Assembly: GCF_016865255.1 (NCBI RefSeq)
Contig: NZ_CP033381.1
Span: 3,596,001 to 3,660,000 of the forward strand
From: Methylomonas sp. LW13
Lineage (GTDB): Bacteria; Pseudomonadota; Gammaproteobacteria; Methylococcales; Methylomonadaceae
Reading direction: 5' to 3'
DNA length: 64,000 nt
A program made the translations under genes and the position numbers. Shown piece after piece: positions 26,435 through 35,381 of this stretch (within the stretch, counting starts at the first letter, position 1; each line of letters starts with the position of its first letter). The notes under the pieces are model-generated. The model had not been told where the DNA came from, did not search any database, and saw nothing but the letters and a program-made list of their open reading frames with translations.

Positions 26435-27079
26435 TTATCTCATTCGGCGCAGCTCGCCGTTTTCCAAAATCTCACTGGACACTTCCAACATTTTGGTCTG
26501 AATCGTCAAGGAAACCGCTCGGGCTTGATCGAGGTTGACGCTCATCCGCACCCTATCCGTCACTTCAAATCCTATGACTCCACCATCCGGCAAGAATTCC
26601 GGCTCGTCACTGACCGTCAGAACCGGTTGCTGTTTCAACACCGCCAGCGCCGTGCGCCGCTTTGCGGCATCCGCATAAGCCATGAAAACAATCTGACACG
26701 GCGGCAATTCTGCCACCGTGGCGGCGCGAACAATGACAAAGCCACGGCCCTGCTCCGTTCGTCCGCGCAAGGTGGTTTCTAAAATATCGCCAAACGGATC
26801 AGGCCCCAGCACACCGATACACCAAGGCGCATTTCCGGCGGGAAGCGCCTGTTTCGGCCAGACCACGTAATGGGCGAAATTACGCAGAAAGGCCGCTTTT
26901 ACTTTGTAGGGGTTATCGACTATCACCTCCTGGCCGACTGCCAAACCCGGCAGCAGCAACAGGGCAGCAAGCCAAAGGGCCGCCCTGGCATGGCGCCTCG
27001 GACATAGCTTATTGCCTGCACATTGATCGCAAGCCCCTGATGAATTAGCACTCAAAACCGCACTCCTTGCATAACCCAT
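26435..27079 (-). CDS. YfiR/DUF4154-family periplasmic protein
   Basis: This 214-residue protein has a signal segment at about residues 33-50 (AALWLAALLLLPGLAVGQ). The YfiR fold follows: YKVKAAFLRNFAHYVVWP, CIGVLGPDPFGDILE, CQIVFMAY and GVIGFEVTDRVRMSVNLDQAR. In Pseudomonas, YfiR is a periplasmic inhibitor of the diguanylate cyclase YfiN. In this locus the membrane partner is the hybrid kinase immediately downstream. The N-terminal 30 residues look too long and carry extra Cys, so the true start may be a later non-ATG codon. It is also downstream of a TonB receptor, a recurring arrangement. Confidence 0.85.
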   Translation of the reverse strand: MGYARSAVLSANSSGACDQCAGNKLCPRRHARAALWLAALLLLPGLAVGQEVIVDNPYKVKAAFLRNFAHYVVWPKQALPAGNAPWCIGVLGPDPFGDILETTLRGRTEQGRGFVIVRAATVAELPPCQIVFMAYADAAKRRTALAVLKQQPVLTVSDEPEFLPDGGVIGFEVTDRVRMSVNLDQARAVSLTIQTKMLEVSSEILENGELRRMR

Positions 27080-27178
27080 CCGGCATAGCGCCCAACATCG
27101 GTAATGTCCAATGCTAACCGGCTTGCCGCTGGGAAACAGTACCGATAGTCGGCTAATGTCATAGTCTTAGCCCCGGTA

Positions 27179-29641
27179 TCAAAACTTCACCGAAAAGTTG
27201 ATCATCAACTCGCGGGGCCTGCTGCGGCTGCTTTGCGAAGGCCGGTATTGTTCGTCCAGCAGGTTTTTGCCCATCAGATCCACGCTCATACTATGCCCTC
27301 CCACTTCCCAGGTATAACCGATGAGGGCGTTCAACAAAGCATAAGTCTGCCGCGAATTAGCCGGACTATCGGGTAACAAAGTCTGATCGAAGACCAGATT
27401 GACACCACCGCCCAGATGCAGGCCGCGCAGCGCCTCAACACTAAAGTCGTAACGTGTCCACAAATTAGCCAGGTGCGGCGCGCTCATTTGCAGCGGCGCG
27501 TTGTGGAAGCGATTGACGTTCTTATAGTTAGCCAGCCCCGCTGCATCGAGCGTGCCGGGGTCTTGGGCGAGGATGGCATGGTCCTGACCGCTGAATTCGG
27601 TGATCCTGGCATCCATGTAGCTGTAGGACAGATACAGTTGCCAGTCGTCTGTCAGTTTAGCGGTGGCGTCCCATTCAATACCACGGGAACGCTGTTCACC
27701 GCTTTGCAGACCGTAAATGGTGATGCCGCCGGCGGAATTGGTCAACGCCATGTCGTTGACGATGTTTTTATTTAAGATCTCGAAGTAAGTCAGCGTGCTG
27801 GATAAACGACCGTCAAACCAGTCCGCTTTAATGCCGACATCGTAACCCCAGCCCTCAGTCGGCTTAGGAATCGACGTGCTACCGTCCAGATTGTTGGCCG
27901 GAAAAGTGCCCGGCACGAACGATTTGGCATAGCTGGCGAACAACGACCATTCGGGTGTCAGCTTGAAGAGCAGCCCGTATTGGGGCGTGACCGCACTTGC
28001 GGTGGCGCCCTGTGCTTGGCCGGTCAGGCGGTTTGTGTATTGGCTTTCTGTTGATGTCCAGCGCCAACCGGCCAATAGCAGCAAACGGTCATCGAAAAAA
28101 CCGAAGGTAGAGCTGCCGTAGACCGATTTGTCGACAGCGTTCACGTTCTCGTCGGTGAGGCTGGTCGTCAGCCGGGATAAGGGTATCGCCGTATTCCGGT
28201 TCCAGGTGTTGGGATTGCCGAGATCCCACAAAGGCAAGGGAGAAGCGGTGGGATTGCTGCCCAAGGCCGAATCGTTGGGTGCCTGGCCGGCGGTGCGATG
28301 GAAGTTGCGGTCAATGTATTGACCGCCCAGCAGCAAGCGCAGACTGGCGAAGCCCAGGTCATACTTACCCACGCCTTGCAGTTCTATCGTGTCGTCACGG
28401 TTGCTGTAGGCTTGCTGCCTGACTCGACGACCCTGCATCAATGTCGTGTTATTACTCATGCCCAAGTTACCGGTAAACAGCGCATCGACATCGTATTCCA
28501 GATGCGAATAGCCGGTACGTAGATTCCAGTGTTCGTCGGCCTTAAAGTCTATCCAGGTACTGAGATTGTGGGTGTGACTATGCCGATAGTCGCTGTAAGC
28601 CATGCTGTTCCAATTGTCGGGCAAGCCCGGCACATCGACGCCGGAAAGGTTGGGGTCCGCGGCAGTGGGCAATACGCCGGCCTGGGTGTTGTAGCCGGGC
28701 TTTTGCATGAGTTGGGGCTCTTCTATTTTTTCGAAGTTTTCGTATTTTAAGGAGACACTCAGGCGGTCGCTGGGTTGCCAAAGCAAAGAAGGCGAGATAT
28801 TCCAGGAATGGGCATCGTAGGGCTCCCAGTAATGCATATCCTGATCATAAGAAGCCGCCAGCCGGTAGAGCAGGTTTTTTGTAGCAGGTCCCGTCACGTC
28901 AACATCGAAACGATACTCGCCGTAGGAGCCGTAACGCCCATCCGCAGCAGCGGCAAACCGGCGCTGCGGGTTTTTGGTGATGACATTGACGATACCGCCC
29001 GGCGCGACCTGACCGTACAGAAACGATGCCGGCCCCTTGACCACTTCAAGCCGCGAGATATTGGTGAAATCCAAAATGGACGGACCGTGGACGCCGTCGC
29101 GCAACGTGTGAATATTGCCGCCGGCCAAAGAACCCACCGCAAAGCCGCGAATGGCCAAGTTGGCGTTGCCTTCGTTGAAGTCGTTGCTGCGGTAAGTGAC
29201 TCCCGGCGAATAGCGGGCTATGTCGAAAATATCGCGGGGTTTTTGATCCTTGATGAACGACTCGGTAAAGGCTTGGAGCGCAAACGGCAAGTCGCTGATC
29301 GGTGCGTCGAAACGGGAGCCGGACACCGAATTCGAAGCAAGGTATCCGCTATCAAGCTGGGAAGACACATCGAACGGCGACACCTTGACATTCACCAACT
29401 CCAGCAGATCCATATCCGCCACATCCCTGCCGGCCTCATCGGCCTGTTCGGAAAGACGGGTGTCGATAACAGCATCGTCAGCCGCTTTCAAATCAGTCGA
29501 AAACGTCCGGCCAGCCTGGGAATCGGCTTCGAAGTCGCCGCCGGGTTCCGCAGCCAACGTTAATGGCTGGCGCAGCACACTAAACACAAAAACCAGTCCG
29601 ATAGACCAGCCGACGCCAAATTGAGACCCACAGTCTTTCAT
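27179..29641 (-). CDS. TonB-dependent siderophore-type receptor
   Basis: This 820-residue outer-membrane receptor has a long N-terminal region of about 130 residues before the plug. It includes MDLLELVNVKVSPFDVSSQL, which resembles the secretin/TonB short N-terminal or LEEL-type motif. Plug motifs are DLPFALQAFTESFI, ARYSPGVTYRSND, LAIRGFAVG and GPASFLYGQVAPGGIVNVITK. The barrel ends in LMINFSVKF. The FhuE/FpvA-like barrel words (GWGYDVGIKADWFDGRLS, NLLDEQYRPS) support a siderophore-type substrate. No Fur box was seen upstream, where a dispersed repeat sits instead. It precedes YfiR and the hybrid kinase, suggesting import linked to signalling. Confidence 0.88.
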   Translation of the reverse strand: MKDCGSQFGVGWSIGLVFVFSVLRQPLTLAAEPGGDFEADSQAGRTFSTDLKAADDAVIDTRLSEQADEAGRDVADMDLLELVNVKVSPFDVSSQLDSGYLASNSVSGSRFDAPISDLPFALQAFTESFIKDQKPRDIFDIARYSPGVTYRSNDFNEGNANLAIRGFAVGSLAGGNIHTLRDGVHGPSILDFTNISRLEVVKGPASFLYGQVAPGGIVNVITKNPQRRFAAAADGRYGSYGEYRFDVDVTGPATKNLLYRLAASYDQDMHYWEPYDAHSWNISPSLLWQPSDRLSVSLKYENFEKIEEPQLMQKPGYNTQAGVLPTAADPNLSGVDVPGLPDNWNSMAYSDYRHSHTHNLSTWIDFKADEHWNLRTGYSHLEYDVDALFTGNLGMSNNTTLMQGRRVRQQAYSNRDDTIELQGVGKYDLGFASLRLLLGGQYIDRNFHRTAGQAPNDSALGSNPTASPLPLWDLGNPNTWNRNTAIPLSRLTTSLTDENVNAVDKSVYGSSTFGFFDDRLLLLAGWRWTSTESQYTNRLTGQAQGATASAVTPQYGLLFKLTPEWSLFASYAKSFVPGTFPANNLDGSTSIPKPTEGWGYDVGIKADWFDGRLSSTLTYFEILNKNIVNDMALTNSAGGITIYGLQSGEQRSRGIEWDATAKLTDDWQLYLSYSYMDARITEFSGQDHAILAQDPGTLDAAGLANYKNVNRFHNAPLQMSAPHLANLWTRYDFSVEALRGLHLGGGVNLVFDQTLLPDSPANSRQTYALLNALIGYTWEVGGHSMSVDLMGKNLLDEQYRPSQSSRSRPRELMINFSVKF

Positions 29642-29662
29642 TTTGCATCCCCCCAGTGAGAT

Positions 29663-29759
29663 TTATTAACCCGGCCCTTAAACATCGCCCACACCAGCCT
29701 GGACTTCGACGAGCTCAGCCCGGACGGCATACCCGCGACCAATAGGGCCGGGTTAATAA
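29663..29759. repeat. Dispersed palindromic element, copy 2
   Basis: The ends TTATTAACCCGGCCCT and AGGGCCGGGTTAATAA are near-perfect 16-base inverse complements. The middle holds CTTCGACGAGCTCAGCCCG, as in copy 1 at 1652-1786. It occupies most of the gap between the receptor and the Roadblock operon. Confidence 0.7.
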
Positions 29760-29926
29760 CGCGAAGATCTAGTTATTTTTATGAAACCGCGGGACAACAC
29801 CCGCCGTTCACTAAACAGCTTAGTTCAGTTGGTAACGGAGGGCAATTTCTACGAACGTGGGGATGGGGTTTCTCGCCAGCACCCGGCGAGAAGGAAGAAA
29901 CGACGGCTGGATAGACTTGCCGCCGT

Positions 29927-30370
29927 CTATTTAGCCTGACTCAACACAGAGGCCAGATTGACGCCCTTGGGACTGGAAATACACAAAATGATAGGCCCGA
30001 CGCTGAGCATTGCCAGCTTGTTGACGGCACCGACAATGACGATCTGTTCGATCTCGCCCAAACCCAGCGAGGTTTCACCGTGCTGTGCAGCACGAATGGT
30101 TTCCTGAATAATCGCCCCGAACGCATCCATATTGGACGCTTCCGCGGATTGGGCCAGAATCAGGCCGTCGTGGTAGGCTGCGCAAGCGCTTACACCATTG
30201 ATCTTGACCACTTTATCCACCACAGACTGCACGGCGTCGATGAATGCCGCACGCTTTAAGCGGGTGGCTTCACTGACATTGACGATGTCGGCCGCAGGCT
30301 GCCGGCGCGCGGCGAGATAATCGTCGGCGAGCGTATCCAACTGCGCCAACTGCGATTCAAACCAATGCAT
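29927..30370 (-). CDS. Roadblock/LC7-domain protein 2
   Basis: This 147-residue protein has an N-terminal helical extension (about residues 1-45). A Roadblock/LC7 domain follows: AAFIDAVQSVVDKVVKINGVSACAAYHDGLILA, EIEQIVIVGAVNKLAMLSVG and a final strand. Bacterial Roadblock proteins usually act as regulators of small Ras-like GTPases (MglB with MglA). No GTPase gene is nearby. It is the last gene of the OmpA-V4R-Roadblock-Roadblock operon, 20 bases after the first Roadblock gene. The two may form a heterodimer. Confidence 0.75.
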   Translation of the reverse strand: MHWFESQLAQLDTLADDYLAARRQPAADIVNVSEATRLKRAAFIDAVQSVVDKVVKINGVSACAAYHDGLILAQSAEASNMDAFGAIIQETIRAAQHGETSLGLGEIEQIVIVGAVNKLAMLSVGPIILCISSPKGVNLASVLSQAK

Positions 30371-30390
30371 ATTTAAGCTCTAGACAGCGG

Positions 30391-30804
30391 TTAATTGGCC
30401 AGATAACTGGTAAACAATTTTTTCAATACCGGAATGGTTTCTTTTAATTCAAACCGCACCCGTCCTAACAACGCTTCCCGCTGAGTGACCAGAGCCAGAA
30501 TAAAGCCCGCGTCTATCGGCGTCGATAAAATGTAGCCGTCGTTGTTTTCGCAGATCACCATATTGGTTAAATGATGGCCGACATGTTGCGCCGCTTTGGC
30601 CGCCGCGCCGAACACCACCTGCACCGAAGCGCCGATGGCGTCGGTGTTGATTTCAAAATCGCGGTGAATATGCGTGACAAAGCCGTCGCTATCGACAATG
30701 GCCGCTGCCGATACGCCCTGGATGTTCATCAGATTGCGCAAGATGGAATCGATTTCGTTGTTCTGAGATTTGCGCGGATCGAGAAATTGGACATTACTAC
30801 TCAT
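30391..30804 (-). CDS. Roadblock/LC7-domain protein 1
   Basis: This 137-residue protein has a complete Roadblock fold. EIDSILRNLMNIQGVSAAAIVDSDGFVTH is the first helix and strand pair. HLTNMVICENNDGYILSTPID and FILALVTQREALLGRVRFELKE follow, with a C-terminal helix (IPVLKKLFTSYLAN). The ribosome site AGGAGAG is good. It lies 33 bases after the V4R gene. Its likely role is as a dimeric scaffold or GTPase regulator, inferred from family only. Confidence 0.8.
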   Translation of the reverse strand: MSSNVQFLDPRKSQNNEIDSILRNLMNIQGVSAAAIVDSDGFVTHIHRDFEINTDAIGASVQVVFGAAAKAAQHVGHHLTNMVICENNDGYILSTPIDAGFILALVTQREALLGRVRFELKETIPVLKKLFTSYLAN

Positions 30805-30837
30805 GTTGCTCTCCTGATGCTTTTAATAATTATCAAC

Positions 30838-31386
30838 CTACAGTAAGTCGACGCGGATTAAACACGTCTTGTCACCCAGCGCGTTGCACTTGGTTTCGGT
30901 GGCCTTTACATTACGATTGAAAAAAGTTTTGACGATGCCGCCGACCATGCCGGCTTCGAAATGACAAATAGGCGCCGACACATGATGAATACCGGCGCAG
31001 GACACGCATTCATCCACCCTTAACTCCAGCACGCCCGCGGACAAGTCCACTTTATCCGGCACCACCAGGCCGATACTCAGCTGCCGGCACAGCAATTTGA
31101 TTTTGCCGACATAGGTTTCCAGGTCTTTATCGATATTGGCGGCGGCAATTTGGCCCATCGCCAAACCCAAACTCTGGCCGGAATGATAAACCAGCGAAGG
31201 AGCACCCTGGCCTAATATGTCTTCTACGTTGGAACCCAAAGCCACCATGCGCAAGGCTTGAAACAATCGAATGGGAATCAGCGGGCCCAGATCGTTGCGA
31301 TTTTCGATATCGAACTCGCCGGAAATAATACCGTCGAGAATTTGCTGCTGGGCTATCTGATAGTCTGATTTACTGTTTTGTATCAT
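30838..31386 (-). CDS. V4R-domain (hydrocarbon/4-vinyl-reductase-like) protein
   Basis: This 182-residue protein ends in a V4R domain (about residues 75-182). It has the Cys-rich signature ECVSCAG, PICHFEAGMVGGIV and TKCNALGDKTCLIRV; such Cys can bind zinc or a small ligand. V4R domains sense aromatic compounds in XylR-type regulators and occur in bacteriochlorophyll enzymes. The ATG at 31386 has a good ribosome site (AGAGGG, 8 bases away) and is preferred over the TTG at 31404. It is 23 bases after the OmpA-like gene. A sensory role feeding the two Roadblock proteins is an inference. Confidence 0.8.
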   Translation of the reverse strand: MIQNSKSDYQIAQQQILDGIISGEFDIENRNDLGPLIPIRLFQALRMVALGSNVEDILGQGAPSLVYHSGQSLGLAMGQIAAANIDKDLETYVGKIKLLCRQLSIGLVVPDKVDLSAGVLELRVDECVSCAGIHHVSAPICHFEAGMVGGIVKTFFNRNVKATETKCNALGDKTCLIRVDLL

Positions 31387-31409
31387 AGCGTCTACCCTCT
31401 TCAATTCGG

Positions 31410-32237
31410 TTAATTATCCACACACTGCAATTCGACCCGACGATTTAAGGCCTGGCCCTCTTTGGTATCGTTCGGCGCCGCCGGATTTCTCATACCTTCC
31501 GATGCGGTGAAGATGGCTGTTGAGCCGATACCTTTGCCGACCAACAGTTTTTTAACGGCATTAGCCCGCGTCAAGCCCAACTGCACGTTGGCGGCATCAC
31601 TACCCAAATTGCAGGTATGCCCGGTCAGTTTGATCCGGTTTTGGCAGCTTCTGGCCGCGCTCAATAGTTCGTTGCTGCTGTTCGCAGATTCCGGCGTTAA
31701 TTTGCTGGAATCGAATTTGAAATACACGGTAAAAGACGACGTACCAGAGGTTTGCGCCGCAGTATCCGGCGAGACTTTGGGAATACCCGCCGCGGTCGGC
31801 TCAGTAGGTAACTCAGGCATCGGGTCCGATGTTTGCGGATTGTCATTTCCGGATGCCGACTGTTGCGCCTCTTGCTTCGCAGCAATCGCTTGATCCGGTT
31901 TAGCCTCGGCAAGCAAGGTTGGAGCGACTTCTGTTGAGGGCTGCGGTGCTTGGGTATCGGGGGTTGCCGGCTCAGGAACGGTGGCTGGTGTTGCCGGTTT
32001 ACTCAAGCCTGCAGTCTGGCTAATGGCTGGCGGCTTTTGCGCTAACTCAGGCACTAAAACCGCCACCACGGCCAGCAAACCAATCACACCAAGCAACCAC
32101 GGCACATTGCGGCGCAAGGGTTTTTTAAAGGTTTTGTCTGATTTGCCCTGCGGATTGGCAGAACTCAGCCGCGCTTTGTCCGTAGACGGAATAATGCCAT
32201 CCAGGCCGTCGTGATCGAGTGATCGAGGTTTTTTCAT
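31410..32237 (-). CDS. OmpA-family protein with membrane anchor
   Basis: This 275-residue protein has a basic cytoplasmic start of about 43 residues, then one membrane helix (about residues 45-65, PWLLGVIGLLAVVAVLVPEL). A Pro/Ala/Thr-rich periplasmic linker covers about 66-160. The OmpA peptidoglycan-binding domain covers about 165-275 (FTVYFKFDSSKLTPES, IKLTGHTCNLGSDAANVQLGL, RNPAAPNDTKEGQALNRRVE). A non-cleaved anchor plus OmpA domain resembles the MotB and TolR/Pal types that tie an inner-membrane system to the cell wall. It heads the operon with V4R and Roadblock genes. A cell-envelope anchoring role for that system is inferred. Confidence 0.82.
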   Translation of the reverse strand: MKKPRSLDHDGLDGIIPSTDKARLSSANPQGKSDKTFKKPLRRNVPWLLGVIGLLAVVAVLVPELAQKPPAISQTAGLSKPATPATVPEPATPDTQAPQPSTEVAPTLLAEAKPDQAIAAKQEAQQSASGNDNPQTSDPMPELPTEPTAAGIPKVSPDTAAQTSGTSSFTVYFKFDSSKLTPESANSSNELLSAARSCQNRIKLTGHTCNLGSDAANVQLGLTRANAVKKLLVGKGIGSTAIFTASEGMRNPAAPNDTKEGQALNRRVELQCVDN

Positions 32238-32565
32238 GGAATTCCCTTAAGTTCCGTTTGCCAGAAGCCTGCTGAATATTTGCAGGGACAGTGTGAGCAG
32301 GCACCGACTTAAATTTGTTGGGCTATCATATGCAAGTTTCCCTGCAGAATCAAAATTGATGCTGGTTCAAATAATTAAATCTTAGAATTTGACACTGAAC
32401 TAATTCAGTGAATCCTGAAACCAACTCGACCCAGTAATCGAAAACTTGCGAAGTTAATGATGATTCGCATCAAGTTCGCTACACTTGATAATGACGATTA
32501 CCAGGGAAGCAAGCCTGCTCAAGCAAGGATGATCAACATCCTGACATCGATTTAGAGAATCCGTT
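32238..32565. other. Divergent promoter region, 328 bases
   Basis: This gap lies between the leftward OmpA-like operon and the rightward EAL gene. It must contain both promoters. Only the rightward one shows a passable -35/-10 pair (32464-32492). No operator palindrome was recognised. Confidence 0.4.
32464..32492 (+). promoter_or_regulatory. Candidate sigma70 promoter of EAL gene
   Basis: TTCGCA (32464-32469) and GATAAT (32487-32492) are separated by 17 bases and lie about 75 bases before the EAL gene. The -10 box is good and the -35 box fair. Confidence 0.35.
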
Positions 32566-33360
32566 ATGCCAGAAAATACCGCGCCAAATTCGCCACAGAC
32601 CAGCACCAATACCGACCTGCCCAGTTGCAACCGTTGCCGAGATCTGGAGGAACTGGATTTCGATTTTAGTTTTGCCTATCAGCCCATCGTCAATTTTTTT
32701 GCCCGCACCGTTTTTGCCCACGAAGCGCTGGTGCGCGGCGTTAACGGTGAATCGGCCGCATCGATACTCGCCAAAGTCACCGATGCCAACCGCTATCGCT
32801 TCGACCAAAACTGCCGGATTAAAGCCGTGGAAGGCGCAGCAAGGTTGGGTATCCAGGAGTTTGTATCGATTAACTTTATGCCGAATGCGGTTTACCAACC
32901 CGAAGCCTGTATCCGCTCGACTTTTGAAGCCGCGCAACGCTACAACTTTTCCAAAGACCGCATCATTTTCGAAGTGATTGAAGGCGAGGATGTGTCCGAC
33001 CGTCCGCATTTAATCAATATATTCACCGAATACCGGCGCTTTGGTTTTAAAACCGCTATCGACGACTTCGGCGCGGGCTACGCCGGCCTGAACCTACTCG
33101 CCGAATTCCAGCCGGATGTGCTGAAACTGGATATGGATTTGGTGCGCGACATCAATCTCAGCAAACCCAAACAGGCGATAGTGGGAGGGGTTGTGCAAAT
33201 CTGCCGCGAACTCGGCATCGAAGTGCTGGCGGAAGGCATCGAAACCAAGGCCGAACGGGATTTTCTGCTGGGCTGCGGCGTCACGCTGTTTCAAGGCTAT
33301 CTATTCTGCAAACCCACATTTCAGGCTATCGGCCAAATCAATCCGGATGCCTGGTCTTAA
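32566..33360 (+). CDS. EAL-domain c-di-GMP phosphodiesterase
   Basis: This 264-residue protein has a short N-terminal Cys-x2-Cys segment (SCNRCRDLEELDFDF) and a full EAL domain. Motifs include HEALVRGVNGE, SINFMPNA, FEVIEGEDV, AIDDFGAGYAGLNLL, VLAEGIE and FQGYLFCKP. The EAL signature and DDFG Asp pair are intact, so hydrolysis of c-di-GMP to pGpG is likely. The sequence is closest in style to the stand-alone or BLUF-linked EAL group. It is divergent from the OmpA/V4R/Roadblock operon and its stop lies 3 bases from the convergent radical-SAM gene. Confidence 0.88.
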   Translation: MPENTAPNSPQTSTNTDLPSCNRCRDLEELDFDFSFAYQPIVNFFARTVFAHEALVRGVNGESAASILAKVTDANRYRFDQNCRIKAVEGAARLGIQEFVSINFMPNAVYQPEACIRSTFEAAQRYNFSKDRIIFEVIEGEDVSDRPHLINIFTEYRRFGFKTAIDDFGAGYAGLNLLAEFQPDVLKLDMDLVRDINLSKPKQAIVGGVVQICRELGIEVLAEGIETKAERDFLLGCGVTLFQGYLFCKPTFQAIGQINPDAWS

Positions 33361-33363
33361 ACC

Positions 33364-34446
33364 TTAAAACTTGACTGCCTGGCGCTTGGCGCCCCAATCG
33401 CCGGGTAAAGGATTAAACACCCCGGCACAAGAACATCCGCAAAACCGGCAGTTGCCGGCGGCATCCAAATTCCAATCCGACAGCTCGTACCAATCGCGGC
33501 CGATCAAAATTTTCCCGCAGCCGTGGCAATAGGTACTCTCCGCCGATTTGTCGTGAACATTGCCGACATAGGCGTAACGCACGCCGTTTTTCAAGGCAAT
33601 GCTGCGCGCCAGCAACAATGTGGACCGCGGCGTGTGCGGGGTATCCGTCATTTTCCAATCCGGATGAAACGCGGTGAAATGCATGGGCACATCCGGACCA
33701 AGATGCTCGACCACCCATTGGGTCATGGCTTCCAATTCGGTCTCGGAATCGTTGGCGCCGGGAATCAGCAACGTGGTCAACTCCAACCAGACCGGGGTCT
33801 CGTGTTTTAAATATTGCAGCGTTTCCAGCACCGCCTGCAGATGGCCACCGGTGATCTTGTGGTAAAAACCCTCGGAGAAGGCTTTTAAATCGACATTGGC
33901 CGCGTCCATGTAGCGGTAAAACTCGGCGCGCGGCTCGGCGCAGACATAGCCGGCGGTCACAGCCACGGACTTCAAACCCAGCTCCCGGCAGGCTTGTGCC
34001 GTATCGATGGCGTATTCGTGGAAAATCACCGGATCGTTGTAGGTATAGGCGACGCTGCTGCAAGCGTGCTCCAGTGCGGCTCGGGCTATCGCTTCCGGCT
34101 CGGCCAGGCTCATCAGCGTATCCATCTCCCGCGACTTGCTGATGTCCCAATTCTGGCAAAACTTGCAGGCTAAATTGCAGCCCGCGGTGCCGAAAGAAAA
34201 AATCGGCGTGCCGGGTAGAAAATGGTTTAACGGCTTTTTCTCGATAGGATCGATGGCAAAACCGCTGGAGCGGCCGTAACTGGTCATCACGATTTGACCA
34301 TGCAGATTCTGCCGCACAAAGCACAAGCCGCGCTGGCCTTCATGCAATTTGCAAAAGCGCGGACACAAGTCGCACTGCACCTTGCCGTCCGCCAACACAT
34401 GCCAATAACGGGTGGCTGCTGTATCCGCGCTGAGTAAAGTAGTCAT
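33364..34446 (-). CDS. amrS: AmmeMemoRadiSam system radical SAM enzyme
   Basis: This 360-residue radical SAM enzyme has the cluster motif Cys-x3-Cys-x2-Cys in GCNLACKFCQNWDISKS. An N-terminal Cys set (CDLCPRFCKLHEGQRGLC) and a C-terminal zinc-ribbon-like tail (CHGCGKIL, CRFCGCSCAGVFNPL) are also present. This layout is specific to the AmrS family. It partners with Memo-like AmrB and AMMECR1-like AmrA, which lie divergently just to the right. The reaction of the system has not been firmly established to my knowledge. AYTYNDPVIFHEYAIDTA and VDLKAFSEGFYHKITGG are typical of pyruvate-formate-lyase-activase-like barrels. Start ATG 34446 fits the family start. Confidence 0.92.
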   Translation of the reverse strand: MTTLLSADTAATRYWHVLADGKVQCDLCPRFCKLHEGQRGLCFVRQNLHGQIVMTSYGRSSGFAIDPIEKKPLNHFLPGTPIFSFGTAGCNLACKFCQNWDISKSREMDTLMSLAEPEAIARAALEHACSSVAYTYNDPVIFHEYAIDTAQACRELGLKSVAVTAGYVCAEPRAEFYRYMDAANVDLKAFSEGFYHKITGGHLQAVLETLQYLKHETPVWLELTTLLIPGANDSETELEAMTQWVVEHLGPDVPMHFTAFHPDWKMTDTPHTPRSTLLLARSIALKNGVRYAYVGNVHDKSAESTYCHGCGKILIGRDWYELSDWNLDAAGNCRFCGCSCAGVFNPLPGDWGAKRQAVKF

Positions 34447-34601
34447 GGCGATGCTCCTTGAACCCCAAGCATAAAATCGGGTCGTTATCGGCGAGAGTTA
34501 GCAGTAGAATAAACCCAAGATGGGCGGGGTATTCAATTTTTTGATGCGCCGCTATCCGCCCGGCCTCTGATCGTATTAAAACTTTAAAAAAGGATCAGCG
34601 C

Positions 34602-35381
34602 ATGAATAGAAAACCCGCCGTAGCAGGACGGTTTTATCCTGCCCACCCCCAACAACTTCATGACGCGGTGTCCGGCTATTTGCAGGACGTACGCCCCACC
34701 GGCAAAGCGCCCAAAGCCATGATCGTGCCGCATGCCGGATACATTTATTCCGGGCCGATAGCCGCTACCGCTTACGCCCGTTTAAAGCCCGCCGCAGCCA
34801 GCATTACCCGCGTGATATTGATCGGCCCTTCGCATCACGTGGCGTTTCGCGGCTTGGCAGTCAGCAGAACCCACGCTTACACCACCCCGCTCGGCGATGT
34901 TGAGGTAGACCAGGCCGCTATCGAAGCCTTATTGAGTTTGCCGTTTGTCGAATACATCGAACAAGCCCACACGCTGGAACACAGCCTGGAAGTACATCTG
35001 CCGTTTCTGCAATCGGTCTTACAGCAATTCACGCTGGTCCCCATCGTGGCCGGCGACGCCAGTCCCGAACAAGTCAGTCAGGCGCTGGAGCTGTTGTGGG
35101 GCGGCGATGAAACCTTACTGGTCATCAGCTCGGACCTAAGCCATTATCACGACTACGACACCGCCAAACGCCTGGACCAGGCGACCAGCCGAATGATAGA
35201 GCATTTGCAATACACCGAAATCTGCGGCGAGGCCGCCTGCGGCAAGGTGCCGGTCAACGGCTTGTTGAAACTACTGAAACAAAAAGGCCTGTCTATTAAA
35301 ACCATAGATCTGCGCAATTCCGGCGACACGGCCAGCGACAAACAGCAAGTCGTGGGGTACGGTGCCTATGTCGTTGACTAA
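34602..35381 (+). CDS. amrB: AmmeMemoRadiSam system protein B (Memo-like)
   Basis: This 259-residue Memo-family protein is related to extradiol-dioxygenase-type folds. Conserved metal-site regions are VPHAGYIYSGP, GPSHHVAFRG, AHTLEHSLEVHLPFL and SSDLSHYHDY, each with His residues. Human MEMO1 is reported to bind iron or copper, but the bacterial role is unknown. The ribosome site AAAGGA is near the start. Its end overlaps the AmrA gene start by 14-20 bases, so the two are translationally coupled. Confidence 0.92.
   Translation: MNRKPAVAGRFYPAHPQQLHDAVSGYLQDVRPTGKAPKAMIVPHAGYIYSGPIAATAYARLKPAAASITRVILIGPSHHVAFRGLAVSRTHAYTTPLGDVEVDQAAIEALLSLPFVEYIEQAHTLEHSLEVHLPFLQSVLQQFTLVPIVAGDASPEQVSQALELLWGGDETLLVISSDLSHYHDYDTAKRLDQATSRMIEHLQYTEICGEAACGKVPVNGLLKLLKQKGLSIKTIDLRNSGDTASDKQQVVGYGAYVVD

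Noticed and set aside
33413..34324. 303-residue open frame inside the radical SAM gene
   Set aside because: It is the same-strand shifted shadow of the AmrS gene, which has all family motifs. The shifted product has no recognisable domain.
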